A stretch of 64,000 nt of DNA from Terraquivivens sp964655015 (lineage in GTDB: Archaea > Thermoproteota > Nitrososphaeria_A > Caldarchaeales > Wolframiiraptoraceae). Positions 18,721-27,377 of the stretch are shown one piece after another (the stretch's first letter is position 1; each line of letters begins with the position of its first letter). The notes under the pieces were generated by a model. It made no database searches. It was not told the DNA's origin and saw nothing but the letters and a program-made list of their open reading frames with translations. The DNA lies in NCBI GenBank assembly GCA_964655015.1, contig CAZZKR010000011.1, positions 1 to 64,000 of the forward strand. Direction: 5' to 3'. The position numbers and the translations under genes were made by a program.

Positions 18721-19188
18721 CTATAGGGCTTTTAACAAAACACTTATCGGGGGCCAATTTTTGCACTCTTTTTGAAGTTATCTGAGAAACTCCACTTTAT
18801 CATCGCGCCGATTTCAGGGGTACAAAAAGGCACTATTTTGAGCATTGGCCCCCATATAATTGAGATGACCTCGAACAATCTCGTCAGCACTTTTGCATAT
18901 GTACCATTCATGTTATAGAAATCCGGTTTTTATAAAAATATAAACATTAAACTACGTCAAATGTTTTGCATGTTTGTAAAGCACGTGTATAGTGCATCAT
19001 GCCCCATTCTTTTGTATTTAAAGATACATTAAGTTCATCGTGGTTGTGAAAAGGAAAAAGTGGCTTATTATTGCCCTTTACTTTTAATCTGGCTCTTTAA
19101 TGGGCTCGTCTCAATACTTTTATTGGTCGTGTATTATCGATAATCTGCTTACGCAAATAACTGGGTCTAGGATAAGGTGAGGAAATAA
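18721..19188. other. 468-base non-coding stretch with an inverted repeat
   Basis: No convincing gene is seen. A 10-base inverted repeat, GGGGGCCAAT at 18749-18758 and ATTGGCCCCC at 18844-18853, encloses about 85 bases just upstream of the radical SAM gene, and the flanking bases show weaker mirrored similarity. The right half is AT-rich, with a small palindrome (TGTATTTAAAGATACA near 19012-19027) and possible TATA boxes for the GlmU-like gene. It may hold promoters for both divergent genes. Confidence 0.5.
18749..18853. repeat. Inverted repeat pair (10-bp arms)
   Basis: The outer arms are perfect inverted copies (GGGGGCCAAT and ATTGGCCCCC) 85 bases apart. The adjoining bases (TTTTTGCACTCTTTTTG against CAAAAAGGCAC) are partly complementary as well. 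The unit is about 105 bases long, the size of a small hairpin element or a long-range operator. It lies directly before the radical SAM gene start. Confidence 0.5.
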
Positions 19189-20484
19189 TTGCGCATAGCT
19201 ATATTCGAAGACGAGACGTATCGGAACTTCTTTCCCTTAACGTTAACGAGACCTGTATACGAGCTATTTGTCGGCACCTCATCTATTAGAGAAAAGATAA
19301 TCAAGAATATTGCAAAGTTAGGAGAAGTGATCTTTTTTTGCAGAAGTTATCTTTGTGATATTCTGAAGGAGAGATTGCCGAGTAGTTGTATAAATGATTT
19401 CTCAACAACAGACGATGACATTCTTTTGGTTAACGGTCTACTCGTGGCAAATGAAAGCTTGAATGATGTGTTACAAAAGCTTTCGAAAGCAGGCACGGTC
19501 GTCCTACAAAAAGGAAGAGTTGTAGCGGCACGTATTGGACGTGAGTTTTTGGAACTCCCGGAAATACAAACAACAATGACCTCGGCCGAGAACGTGACGG
19601 AGACGATCCTAAAATTTGCAACGGAAAAATTACATGTTGAAAATTTCCGTCTATTAGAATATCCATGGGAACTGATAGAGCTTAATCCTGAATTGATTAC
19701 GGCCGAGCTTAGGGAAATTAAGGATAAAGAATTGAGGGGTAGGATAGAACCTTCTGTAACGGTATACGGAAGTAAAGAGAGTATTTTTATAGCTGAGAAT
19801 GCCCTTCTTGAGGCCGGCACGGTTCTTGACGCAAGGTACGGGCCTATCTACATCGGCGAGAACACGTATGTGCAATCACCGACACGAATATCTGGCCCAG
19901 CCTACATAGGCAGGAACTGCATAATATACGGAGGGCAAATTAGAGAGGGTTGTAGTATAGGCAATGTTTGCAGAATAGGCGGTGAGGTCGAAAAATCAAT
20001 CTTCCATGGATGCTCTAATAAGAGGCATTACGGTTTCATCGGTCATTCTTACATAGGTGAGTGGGTAAATCTTGGTGCTGGGACAACCAACTCAGACCTA
20101 AAGAACACCTATGGAACGATAAAAATGGACATTGGAGGACAACTACGCGATACCGGCAGCATGTTTGTTGGCATATTCGTTGGTGACCATGCAAAGACAG
20201 CCATTGGTACGCATATATTCAGCGGGAAGAAGATAGGTGTCTCCAGCCACCTGTATGGCATAGTACCGGAGGACGTTCCGTCATTCACAGCTTACGCGAG
20301 GACACTGGGTGTTAAACCGACTGAAATTTACCTCGAATCGGCGATAGAGACTGCTCGCAGGATGATGCATCGCAGAAACGTCCAACTCTCTAGGGCATAC
20401 GAAGACATGCTCAAGAGAGTTTTTGAGTTAACCGAGCAGGAACGAAGTAGGGCGAACGTCGTAAAGGGTAAGTTTTCAATCTGA
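19189..20484 (+). CDS. GlmU-like sugar nucleotidyltransferase / acyltransferase
   Basis: A 431-residue two-domain protein. The N-terminal part starts IAIFEDETYRNFFPLTLTRPV, typical of the variant GlmU family (TIGR03991-like) and unlike standard GlmU. The C-terminal half is a left-handed beta-helix of hexapeptide repeats (YIGENTYVQSPTRI, YIGRNCIIYG, GEWVNLGAGTTNSDL). The family is thought to make UDP-GlcNAc or similar from the hexosamine phosphate: acetyl transfer by the beta-helix and uridylyl transfer by the N-terminus. It would supply precursor to the glycan genes at 42-52 kb. The start is TTG at 19189. Confidence 0.8.
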   Translation: MRIAIFEDETYRNFFPLTLTRPVYELFVGTSSIREKIIKNIAKLGEVIFFCRSYLCDILKERLPSSCINDFSTTDDDILLVNGLLVANESLNDVLQKLSKAGTVVLQKGRVVAARIGREFLELPEIQTTMTSAENVTETILKFATEKLHVENFRLLEYPWELIELNPELITAELREIKDKELRGRIEPSVTVYGSKESIFIAENALLEAGTVLDARYGPIYIGENTYVQSPTRISGPAYIGRNCIIYGGQIREGCSIGNVCRIGGEVEKSIFHGCSNKRHYGFIGHSYIGEWVNLGAGTTNSDLKNTYGTIKMDIGGQLRDTGSMFVGIFVGDHAKTAIGTHIFSGKKIGVSSHLYGIVPEDVPSFTAYARTLGVKPTEIYLESAIETARRMMHRRNVQLSRAYEDMLKRVFELTEQERSRANVVKGKFSI

Positions 20485-20577
20485 TTGTAAAAATATGCGG
20501 CCGGAATAATGAAAATGCATCTGACCGGTCTGGAAAAAGAAAAAGGAATGACTATATCTTAAAAGGCTAAGAATACT

Positions 20578-21654
20578 ATGCACATCTTGATGGGCGAAAC
20601 TTCGTTGGCGGTTGTTGCTAAGAAGTGCAGGGCTGAGACTGTTAGGCGTAGGCTTGCGGCTCTTGGGATTCTAAGAACATCCATGAGAGTATTTTCAGAC
20701 GACGAGTACGTTTACTTTCCGGTTGAGCGACCCCCAAATCCAGACGAGTTGCCAGAACTGATAACCGGCGATGCAAAAGTTCAGGAAGCTATTTTTAACA
20801 AACTTGCGCTCAAACCAAAGACCCTGAAGGAAGCCATGATGGGTGTTTTGGACAAGGAACTCATAGAACTCGTTCCTAGATCTTTTGACATTATAGGTAA
20901 TGTGGCGATACTCGAGCTGGACGAGAGGTTAAGACCTTTTGCTAAGGATATCGCATCTGCGCTGAAGCTCGTCCATAAGCATGTTGATACGGTACTCCTA
21001 AAAGCCGGCCCGTCAACTGGAGAATACAGAACGAGACCATACGAGGTTATAGCTGGCTCTGGAAACACGCTGACAGAGCATAGAGAGCACGGATGCAGAT
21101 ATAGACTCGACGTAAGGGAGGTCTTCTTCACACCGAGACTTTCTGGCGAAAGGTTGAGGGTCGCATCTCAGGTTAGGCCTAATGAATGCGTTGCAGATAT
21201 GTTTGCTGGCGTCGGTCCCTTCTCGATAACGATTGCGAAGATGCAGCCCAGTTGCAAAGTCTATGCATTCGAGATAAACCCTATGGCCTACAAATTCCTC
21301 GAAGAAAATATCAAACTGAATAAGGTTGAAGGTAGGGTTACGGCAATTTTCGGGGATGTTAGGCATAATTATGTGGTTCTAGAAAAAAAGGCCGACAGGT
21401 TGATAATGAACCTCCCGTTTTCCGCGGAGAAGTATCTTGACGTGGCGACAAAGCTTGCTAAACCATCAGGTGCTATCGTGCATTTTTATGGTGCTACAGA
21501 AGATGAGAATGCGGTAGAGACGGTCAAGGCCAACGTCAGTTCTATCATACAATCACTAGGCTTCGATTCCAAATTCCTCTGGGCTAAAGAATTGAAGGAA
21601 GTAGCTCCGAGGAAAGTCGTAGTTGCGTTGGATATTGCCATATGTATGCGCTAA
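20578..21654 (+). CDS. trm5: tRNA (guanine-37-N1)-methyltransferase
   Basis: Class I SAM-dependent enzyme that methylates G37 next to the anticodon and so maintains reading frame. The 358-residue protein has an N-terminal recognition domain, EYRTRPYEVIAGSG and EHREHGCRYRLDV (about residues 143-175), the SAM-binding motif VADMFAGVGPFSI (about residue 205) and the catalytic NLPF motif (about residue 279) typical of Trm5. The ATG at 20578 follows a likely promoter region. The ATPase subunit I gene begins 36 bases downstream. Confidence 0.9.
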   Translation: MHILMGETSLAVVAKKCRAETVRRRLAALGILRTSMRVFSDDEYVYFPVERPPNPDELPELITGDAKVQEAIFNKLALKPKTLKEAMMGVLDKELIELVPRSFDIIGNVAILELDERLRPFAKDIASALKLVHKHVDTVLLKAGPSTGEYRTRPYEVIAGSGNTLTEHREHGCRYRLDVREVFFTPRLSGERLRVASQVRPNECVADMFAGVGPFSITIAKMQPSCKVYAFEINPMAYKFLEENIKLNKVEGRVTAIFGDVRHNYVVLEKKADRLIMNLPFSAEKYLDVATKLAKPSGAIVHFYGATEDENAVETVKANVSSIIQSLGFDSKFLWAKELKEVAPRKVVVALDIAICMR

Positions 21655-21690
21655 AGCTATATTTATGGAAAAATCGTAGATTACCCAGCT

Positions 21691-23745
21691 ATGGGCCTTG
21701 CGAAGCTGGCTAAGATCTCCATAATCGCGCCGAAGGCAGAGGTCGAGGACGTCATCAAGGAGCTTTTCAAATTTGGAGATTTCCATCCGGTAGAACAGGA
21801 ACATGATTCCATTGATAAAAATTTGGAGGAAATGTTAGAGAGGGTTAAGAAGATTGAGTTAGCACTTGACATGATAATTAATGATTTTGGAATAAAGTCA
21901 GAGATTGGTGTCATCGATTCAATAATAAAGGGGGTCAAGGTTGAGCGGCATACAATCGAGGCTGAGGACGTGAAGGGACTTGTGGATGCGTTGGAGTCCG
22001 AAGCAGGACCAATCATATCGGAGCTTAGGGAACTCTCCTCAAAAATTGATTTAATAACGAAAGAGATACAGAAGAATGAAACACTTCTTTCCGTCTTAAG
22101 ACTTTTGAAAGATTTACGCATAGCGCCGTCAGCTCTTTCAACTTTGAGGAGAACTTATGCAGTCTTTGCCGTAGTGCCGATTAGGGACCTTCAAGAGATA
22201 AAGAGGAGCCTTCCAGAGGCCGCAATACTTCACGTCACTCTAACCAAGACGTTGAGTGCCACCCTCTTTGTGGCATCTGCTGAGGATGCAGAAAGGGTCG
22301 AAAGAGTTCTTAAGGGCTTCGGTGTAAAACCATTCACACTCCCAGAGTGGCTGCCTGGAACAATCCCTGAGGCATACGCGACCGTTGAATCTAAGTTGGT
22401 CGAACTCAACGCAGAGCTATCCGATGTTAAACAAAAGTTGAATTCAATATTGGAAAACTCAAAGGAAAAGATCTTATCACTAAAGGAGGGTGCAAGTATT
22501 CTTAAAGAATCGTTAGAAAGGCTAAAGACTACGGGTAGGTTAAAGAGGTTCGCTACGATTGAGGGTTATGTACCCTATGAGAAAAGCGGCGAGCTTGCCA
22601 GAATGTTTAGCGGCAAATATCCCGTTTACGTTTCAAAAGTGGAAACACTGCACACGGGCGAGCATGGTGCAGCCCACACTGAAAGCCCGCCCACGCTGCT
22701 TCACAATAGAGGTATTGCAAAGGTCTTTGAGAATGTTACGAACATACAAGGGTTGCCCGGCCATGGCGAAATAGACCCAACACCCTTTGTCGCACTCTTT
22801 TTCTCCATCTTCTACGGAATAATGTTCGCAGACTTCGGCCAAGGACTCGTGTTAATGATTTTCGGACTCTTCATGAGGATGAGGACCAAAGGTAGATTGA
22901 GAGATTGGGGTACGCTTTTGGCTGTACTCGGTTTATCGTCCAGCATTGCAGGCTTCCTGTTAGGCGAATGCTTCGGCTTCAAACTGTCCAACTGGGGCAT
23001 AGCTTCACCAGAACTTGTGCATTTGGTGGAGGAGCATGCCGGCGTTAAGGAGCTTAATTTGGCAGCGGTCCAGAAACTTCTACAATTTACGATAATGCTC
23101 GGGATTATGCACCTAACCCTCGGCTACTCCCTTAGCGCATATAGACACATTAGGAACCGGGAATATTTGGAGGCCTTAACATCCAAAATCCCGACGATAC
23201 TCATGTACATCTTCGGTGTACTCTTCGCCCTTGCGTTCTTTGGCGCTGGGGGCATCTCACAGATGTTAACATCCCAGAACCCAGCACCCTTCATAGGCCT
23301 TCCATCCTCGCTTGTTGGAACGATTGGTATGGGGGGCGGTATCGCATGCATTTTCGTCTTAATTTTGGGAAGACCTATTGCGAACATGTTAACCCGAAAG
23401 GGCGGCTTTGTGGGTGCTGCTGGTATGGGTTTGCTCGAGGTCTTGGAGAACATAATCCACTTCCTATCAAACACGATATCTTACGCTAGGCTCACAATAT
23501 TACTAATTGTACATGTAGCTCTCCTGATGCTATTGAACAACGTTTGGTACGCGCTCGGTTTGCTGTCCTTGCCGATACTCATAATAGGAAACTTGGGCAT
23601 AATGGCCCTAGAGGGTCTGATAGTCTTCATACAATCCCTAAGGCTCCATCTTTACGAGTTCTTCACGAAGTTCTTCGAAGGCAATGGCAAGCCCTTTAAA
23701 GGTCTAAGGTCTGAGACGACATACGTCGACATAAAGATAAAGTAA
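21691..23745 (+). CDS. atpI: A-type ATP synthase subunit I (a subunit)
   Basis: The 684-residue membrane stator and proton or sodium channel subunit of the archaeal ATP synthase. The N-terminal about 360 residues are soluble with coiled-coil segments (for example ELNAELSDVKQKLNSILEN). The C-terminal half has about seven transmembrane helices, including the helix with the conserved arginine region (ISYARLTILLIVHVALL, about residue 595). The other ATPase subunit genes are not in this window, so atpI is separated from them or they lie elsewhere. The ATG at 21691 is the only reasonable start. Confidence 0.93.
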   Translation: MGLAKLAKISIIAPKAEVEDVIKELFKFGDFHPVEQEHDSIDKNLEEMLERVKKIELALDMIINDFGIKSEIGVIDSIIKGVKVERHTIEAEDVKGLVDALESEAGPIISELRELSSKIDLITKEIQKNETLLSVLRLLKDLRIAPSALSTLRRTYAVFAVVPIRDLQEIKRSLPEAAILHVTLTKTLSATLFVASAEDAERVERVLKGFGVKPFTLPEWLPGTIPEAYATVESKLVELNAELSDVKQKLNSILENSKEKILSLKEGASILKESLERLKTTGRLKRFATIEGYVPYEKSGELARMFSGKYPVYVSKVETLHTGEHGAAHTESPPTLLHNRGIAKVFENVTNIQGLPGHGEIDPTPFVALFFSIFYGIMFADFGQGLVLMIFGLFMRMRTKGRLRDWGTLLAVLGLSSSIAGFLLGECFGFKLSNWGIASPELVHLVEEHAGVKELNLAAVQKLLQFTIMLGIMHLTLGYSLSAYRHIRNREYLEALTSKIPTILMYIFGVLFALAFFGAGGISQMLTSQNPAPFIGLPSSLVGTIGMGGGIACIFVLILGRPIANMLTRKGGFVGAAGMGLLEVLENIIHFLSNTISYARLTILLIVHVALLMLLNNVWYALGLLSLPILIIGNLGIMALEGLIVFIQSLRLHLYEFFTKFFEGNGKPFKGLRSETTYVDIKIK

Positions 23746-23796
23746 GCTTCATGAATAACGTAAAAGGTACCTTGTGGCCTAAACTTGAGAGTAACC

Positions 23797-24549
23797 TCAC
23801 AAAAATATTGTGTCGAGTATCATCATGACGATAAAACCTATGAGAAAGCCGAACGTGGCCTCCAATTCATGCCCCCGCCTGTGGCTTTCTGGAATCACCT
23901 CATCGCTTACTACGTAAACCATGGCGCCTGCTGCGAAAGCTAAGGCCAGTGGGAGGACCTGACTCATGAAGGTAACCGTCAGAACACCTATGATGCCTCC
24001 AATGGGCTCAGCTAGACCGCTAAGTAATGCATACAAAGATGCCTTTCCTTTCCTTAAACCTACACTTATTAACGGAAAAGCTATTGCCATGCCCTCGGGT
24101 ATGTTCTGTAGTGCTATAGCTATGGCTATTGTCGTGGCCAGTGCTAGGTCCCCTGAACCGAAGCCAACGCCGACCGCAAGACCTTCTGGAAAATTATGTA
24201 TAATTACCGCAAGCACCATGAGGCTCACCGTAGAAAGTGTGCTCACCGGCCCTTCCGCTCCCTTTATAATATGAGTGTGGGGTACGTATCTATCTAAGAC
24301 ATAGACAAACGCGCTCCCAAAAACAAAACCTATTACCGCAATGAATACGCCTCCCACTTCTATCGCAGGAACGAGTAAGCTGAAAACCGAAGCCGCTATC
24401 ATAACGCCACCAGCAAAACCTAATGCCGAATCAGTTATCTTATGCGATACGGTTTTAAAGAATAAAACTGGTATGGCGCCTATTCCAGTCGCTAAGCCAA
24501 CGACGAGGCTTGCCAAAATTCCTAGCTGTATTAACTCTATTTGCATCAT
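23797..24549 (-). CDS. ZIP-family divalent metal transporter
   Basis: A 250-residue membrane protein with eight hydrophobic segments. The two ZIP metal-binding motifs are clear: HNFPEGLAVGVG (about residues 117-128) in helix IV and QNIPEGMAIAFPL (about 147-159) in helix V. The variable loop is short with a few histidines (VPHTHIIKG). It probably imports zinc, iron or manganese across the cytoplasmic membrane (ZupT-like). The gene lies downstream of PEP carboxylase on the same strand with a 31-base gap, possibly cotranscribed. Confidence 0.88.
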   Translation of the reverse strand: MMQIELIQLGILASLVVGLATGIGAIPVLFFKTVSHKITDSALGFAGGVMIAASVFSLLVPAIEVGGVFIAVIGFVFGSAFVYVLDRYVPHTHIIKGAEGPVSTLSTVSLMVLAVIIHNFPEGLAVGVGFGSGDLALATTIAIAIALQNIPEGMAIAFPLISVGLRKGKASLYALLSGLAEPIGGIIGVLTVTFMSQVLPLALAFAAGAMVYVVSDEVIPESHRRGHELEATFGFLIGFIVMMILDTIFL

Positions 24550-24580
24550 TATGCATCAACCGCTCGTACGTTGTCACACT

Positions 24581-26140
24581 CTAACCGAGACTTCGTCGGA
24601 GCTTAGCAGCCGTAACTAGCGCCTGTTTTGCCTCGTCCGTCTTTCCTTCAGAGAATAAAATTATGAAATCGTTCGTGTAGTTCTCATGTCTTTTTGTAAC
24701 AGAGCTGCTTGGTCCTATCTTTAACCCCATGTTTTCCTCTGCTACCTTAACGTCTTCAATTAATAACGGAAGTGCAAACTCTACGAACTCTTTATCAAAC
24801 GCCTCACTTTCTCGAATAGCTTCTAAATTTCTCCATGAGAAAAATTCTGCTGCAGTCCTTAAGTCTTCCTTTATGTTCTTATACGCATCCAAAAGCGCAC
24901 ATTGTTCCTCCTCTTTTAAAGTTCTAAAAACTCTCAAGCCTATGAATTCAGGCGGCAGGCCCAAAGAGTATAAGGAAGCAGTAAATGGTATCGCCCTCGG
25001 TAGAATTACGTCGCCTATCATCCTATTGTAGCCAAATAAACCGATATGCAACCTTCTGGCCCTTCTTGCTGGCACAAGCCTCGAGATACTTTCGATGACC
25101 TTCGCAGCATGTAGCAAAAACTCATAGTACGCGTCTTTAAACTTAGATGCAACGGATAGGAGCGTTTGCTCTATTTGCGAAAAATCTTCAGCCTCACCTT
25201 TCGGTAGATTTCTATTCAGATATTCTACAACAGCTTTCGCATCGCTTTCAGGATAGTCGTATTTGAGTCCGCATTGTACTGTGACTGTACTCACGCCCTT
25301 ATACTCTCTAACGAAGTTCGTTAGATTATTCGGCGAAAGATGGCCTCTGAAGGGCAAACTACCGACGCCTATAATGGGATATATGTTCACACCTTCTTTT
25401 TTGACGAGTGCCCAGATTTTAGAAAGTGCGATTTTTACTAGAATTACTGATGGCACGAGTCCGTAGTGGAGGGCGGGATCGGATCTAGCGAGAAATACGC
25501 GCAGATATTTTGGAGAAGTTGCCTCTAGGAGTTTAAAAAGCAAACTGTCTAAGCTTACCAAGCATGTCCACTCTTCGAACAAAGGTATTACATTTATGGA
25601 TTTTGGTTGAATTTCTCCTACCAGTTCTTGCAGTGTAACGTCTGGAAAGTCGATCTTTACTTTCTCTATGTTGACCACGGCCTCAGAATATGTCCTCAAA
25701 ACCTTCACGACATCCCTGTGACTACTAGTGAAAGGTAGTATAACCTCAAAGACGGGTGCGTATTCTCCGTTTCCATAAAATTGTTTGGCCACGTCAAAAT
25801 GCTTGGGTATTGCTTGAAGGGTTTCTAGGAATACTTTTTTCTCCACTTTTTCCAGCATTGGGTTTGGGATCCTGTAAGTGAGAAATACATCCCTGCCGAG
25901 AATCTTTTCTTTAAAGAAATCAGGATAACTTGTCAAAAGTTTCCTGACAACATGCGGGTCTATGTCTTTTCCTTCAGAGTCCCACATAACCTCCTGACAA
26001 CCTAGGTTGCTATAGGCGTAGTATGCTTCGTAGACCTCTTTTTCACCTTCTATTACGTCCGAGTCGCACCAAAGAGGAATGGAGGCGTTATCGGGGTGTT
26101 GCGTTGACATGGTTTTTGGTATCAACCTTTGTTCGCTCAA
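24581..26140 (-). CDS. ppcA: Phosphoenolpyruvate carboxylase, archaeal type
   Basis: Carboxylates PEP to oxaloacetate, an anaplerotic step. The archaeal enzyme is about 500 residues, much shorter than the bacterial form. The signature MSTQHPDNASIPLW lies at the N-terminus, and AEFFSWRNLEAI and KRHENYTNDF lie near the C-terminus. The frame is open up to 26230, but that extension would run into tRNA-Lys, so I place the start at TTG 26140 (MSEQRLIPKTMSTQHP). A GGAGG ribosome binding site lies about 10 bases upstream. That gives 519 residues. Confidence 0.92.
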   Translation of the reverse strand: MSEQRLIPKTMSTQHPDNASIPLWCDSDVIEGEKEVYEAYYAYSNLGCQEVMWDSEGKDIDPHVVRKLLTSYPDFFKEKILGRDVFLTYRIPNPMLEKVEKKVFLETLQAIPKHFDVAKQFYGNGEYAPVFEVILPFTSSHRDVVKVLRTYSEAVVNIEKVKIDFPDVTLQELVGEIQPKSINVIPLFEEWTCLVSLDSLLFKLLEATSPKYLRVFLARSDPALHYGLVPSVILVKIALSKIWALVKKEGVNIYPIIGVGSLPFRGHLSPNNLTNFVREYKGVSTVTVQCGLKYDYPESDAKAVVEYLNRNLPKGEAEDFSQIEQTLLSVASKFKDAYYEFLLHAAKVIESISRLVPARRARRLHIGLFGYNRMIGDVILPRAIPFTASLYSLGLPPEFIGLRVFRTLKEEEQCALLDAYKNIKEDLRTAAEFFSWRNLEAIRESEAFDKEFVEFALPLLIEDVKVAEENMGLKIGPSSSVTKRHENYTNDFIILFSEGKTDEAKQALVTAAKLRRSLG

Positions 26141-26241
26141 ACCATCCACTCCTCCATATTGTGTCCCCTTTTTAACATTACTCGATTTTAGGAAGGAATT
26201 GTTGGCGGGCCCGGTGGGATTCGAACCCACGACCTATGGGT

Positions 26242-26259
26242 TACTCCGTTAAACAAACC
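26242..26259 (-). other. Canonical anticodon-loop intron of tRNA-Lys (18 nt)
   Basis: The intron reads GGTTTGTTTAACGGAGTA between A37 and A38. A textbook bulge-helix-bulge forms: outer helix GTGGG/CCCAT, central helix CTCT/GGAG (one T-G wobble), 3-base bulges TAG and TAA, and inner helix GTT/AAC. Cutting after the second base of each bulge releases exactly 18 bases and leaves a normal anticodon loop. Confidence 0.9.
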
Positions 26260-26274
26260 TAAGAGCCCACCGCT

Positions 26275-26288
26275 CTAGGCGGAACCCC
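26275..26288 (-). other. Non-canonical D-loop intron of tRNA-Lys (14 nt)
   Basis: The insert GGGGTTCCGCCTAG interrupts the D arm between ...CCAGGTAG and AGCGG. A relaxed bulge-helix-bulge can be drawn: central helix AGGT/GCCT (one T-G wobble), bulges AGG and AGA, and a minimal 2-bp inner helix GG/CC. Removing 14 bases restores the D stem GCTC/GAGC. Because TAG repeats at both ends the exact boundary could move by up to three bases with the same product. Confidence 0.8.
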
Positions 26289-26448
26289 CTACCTGGCTGA
26301 GCTACGGGCCCCCAGCTTTGGTGTTTTAAACACCTCAATTATAAACTTATCCGAGCATACGAATAAAAATCTAGATGTTGGCCCGTATTCAAATACCGGT
26401 CAACCCAAGATGTATATATCGCCCTCTTGACCTCATGACTGGGTGCGT

Positions 26449-26841
26449 ATGGTTTTAGTCTTAATCGAGTTTAAAGGACTCGGTAGCGTTAAGGCTGAAT
26501 TTATTGAACCTTTGAACCCCAAGACAATCGCTGCTATATTGAAAAGATTGCCCATAGAATCCAAGGCAATGAGGTGGGGAGATGAGGTATATTTTGAGAC
26601 GCCGGTATCCGTTGACGAAGAGAACACAAAAACTATCATGGAAGTTGGTGAGATAGCATACTGGCCACCAGGAAGGGCCATAGCGATATTCTTCGGTCCT
26701 ACGCCCGTCAGTCAGTCTGGCGAGCCGCGTGCATACAGCCCATGCAACCCTATAGGCAAAGTAGTTGAAGGGATTGAGATTCTTAAGATGGTAAAAAGCG
26801 GAACGCCAGTAAAAGTTATGATGCTGTGTGAGGATAGATGA
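26449..26841 (+). CDS. Cyclophilin-like fold protein
   Basis: A 130-residue protein resembling the small cyclophilin-like family of Thermotoga TM1367. It has an N-terminal beta strand (VLVLIEFKGLGSVKAE), then RWGDEVYFETPV and the signature EVGEIAYWPPGRAIAIFFGPTP (about residues 64-85). The fold is that of a peptidyl-prolyl isomerase barrel, but the known catalytic residues are not evident, so the function is unknown. ATG 26449 is preferred to GTG 26443. The stop overlaps the next start (ATGA, 26838-26841), so it is coupled to the NUDIX hydrolase. Confidence 0.75.
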   Translation: MVLVLIEFKGLGSVKAEFIEPLNPKTIAAILKRLPIESKAMRWGDEVYFETPVSVDEENTKTIMEVGEIAYWPPGRAIAIFFGPTPVSQSGEPRAYSPCNPIGKVVEGIEILKMVKSGTPVKVMMLCEDR

Positions 26842-27377
26842 GCGACGAAGTCTATGAGAAGGTCATAGAAAGCAAACTCGTCTATAAAGGCAGACTGTTT
26901 AATGTAAGGGTTGATAAAGTATCCACATCGTGGGGCAGAGTAACCACTAGAGAAATAGTCGAACATCCGGGCGCAGTCGTTATAATTCCATTATTTCACA
27001 ACGACTCAGTCGTTTTAGTTAGCCAATATAGGCACGCAGTCGGGAAAGTTCTCTTGGAGTTGCCCGCTGGAACTTTGGAAGTTGGAGAATGTCCTGAAAG
27101 ATGTGCGCATAGGGAGCTTGAGGAGGAGACGGGTTATGTTGCTGGCAAAATGGAGAAAATAACTACATTGTATCTAGCGCCCGGCTATAGCACGGAAAAA
27201 GTCCACATCTACGTGGCCTCCGGCCTGAAAAAGGTCGGCCAGAAGCTTGAACCCGATGAAAAAATAAAGACTGTAATCCTAAAGATAGACGAAGCCGTGG
27301 ACATGATTATAAAAGGTGAAATAGAGGATGCAAAAACGGTTGCGGGCATTATGCTACTGAAGAGGCTTATTTCTTAA
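26838..27377 (+). CDS. NUDIX hydrolase, ADP-ribose pyrophosphatase type
   Basis: A 179-residue hydrolase with a complete NUDIX box around residues 77-99 (GTLEVGE, then RELEEETGY) that binds the catalytic magnesium. The preceding QYRHAVGKVLLELPAG and the following LYLAPGYSTEKVHIYVA are typical of ADP-ribose pyrophosphatases, which clear free ADP-ribose. It is translationally coupled to the cyclophilin-like gene, and its 3' end overlaps thiL on the opposite strand by 24 bases. Confidence 0.88.
   Translation: MSDEVYEKVIESKLVYKGRLFNVRVDKVSTSWGRVTTREIVEHPGAVVIIPLFHNDSVVLVSQYRHAVGKVLLELPAGTLEVGECPERCAHRELEEETGYVAGKMEKITTLYLAPGYSTEKVHIYVASGLKKVGQKLEPDEKIKTVILKIDEAVDMIIKGEIEDAKTVAGIMLLKRLIS

Larger units (their letters stand above)
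26206..26311 (-). tRNA. tRNA-Lys (anticodon CTT) with two introns
   Basis: The 106-base gene folds to a 74-base tRNA-Lys after removal of two inserts. Acceptor stem GGGCCCG/CGGGCCC, T arm GTGGG-TTCGAAT-CCCAC, and anticodon stem GTGGG/CCCAT with loop CTCTTAA (anticodon CTT). CCA is encoded (26203-26205). One 18-base intron lies at the canonical 37/38 site and a 14-base intron lies in the D loop. Unspliced, neither the D arm nor the anticodon arm can form. Introns in two places of one tRNA are known from some TACK archaea. Confidence 0.92.

Noticed and set aside
26141..26230. N-terminal extension of PEP carboxylase up to 26230
   Set aside because: It would overlap the 3' end of tRNA-Lys and adds 30 residues not seen in the archaeal enzyme; TTG 26140 has a ribosome binding site.
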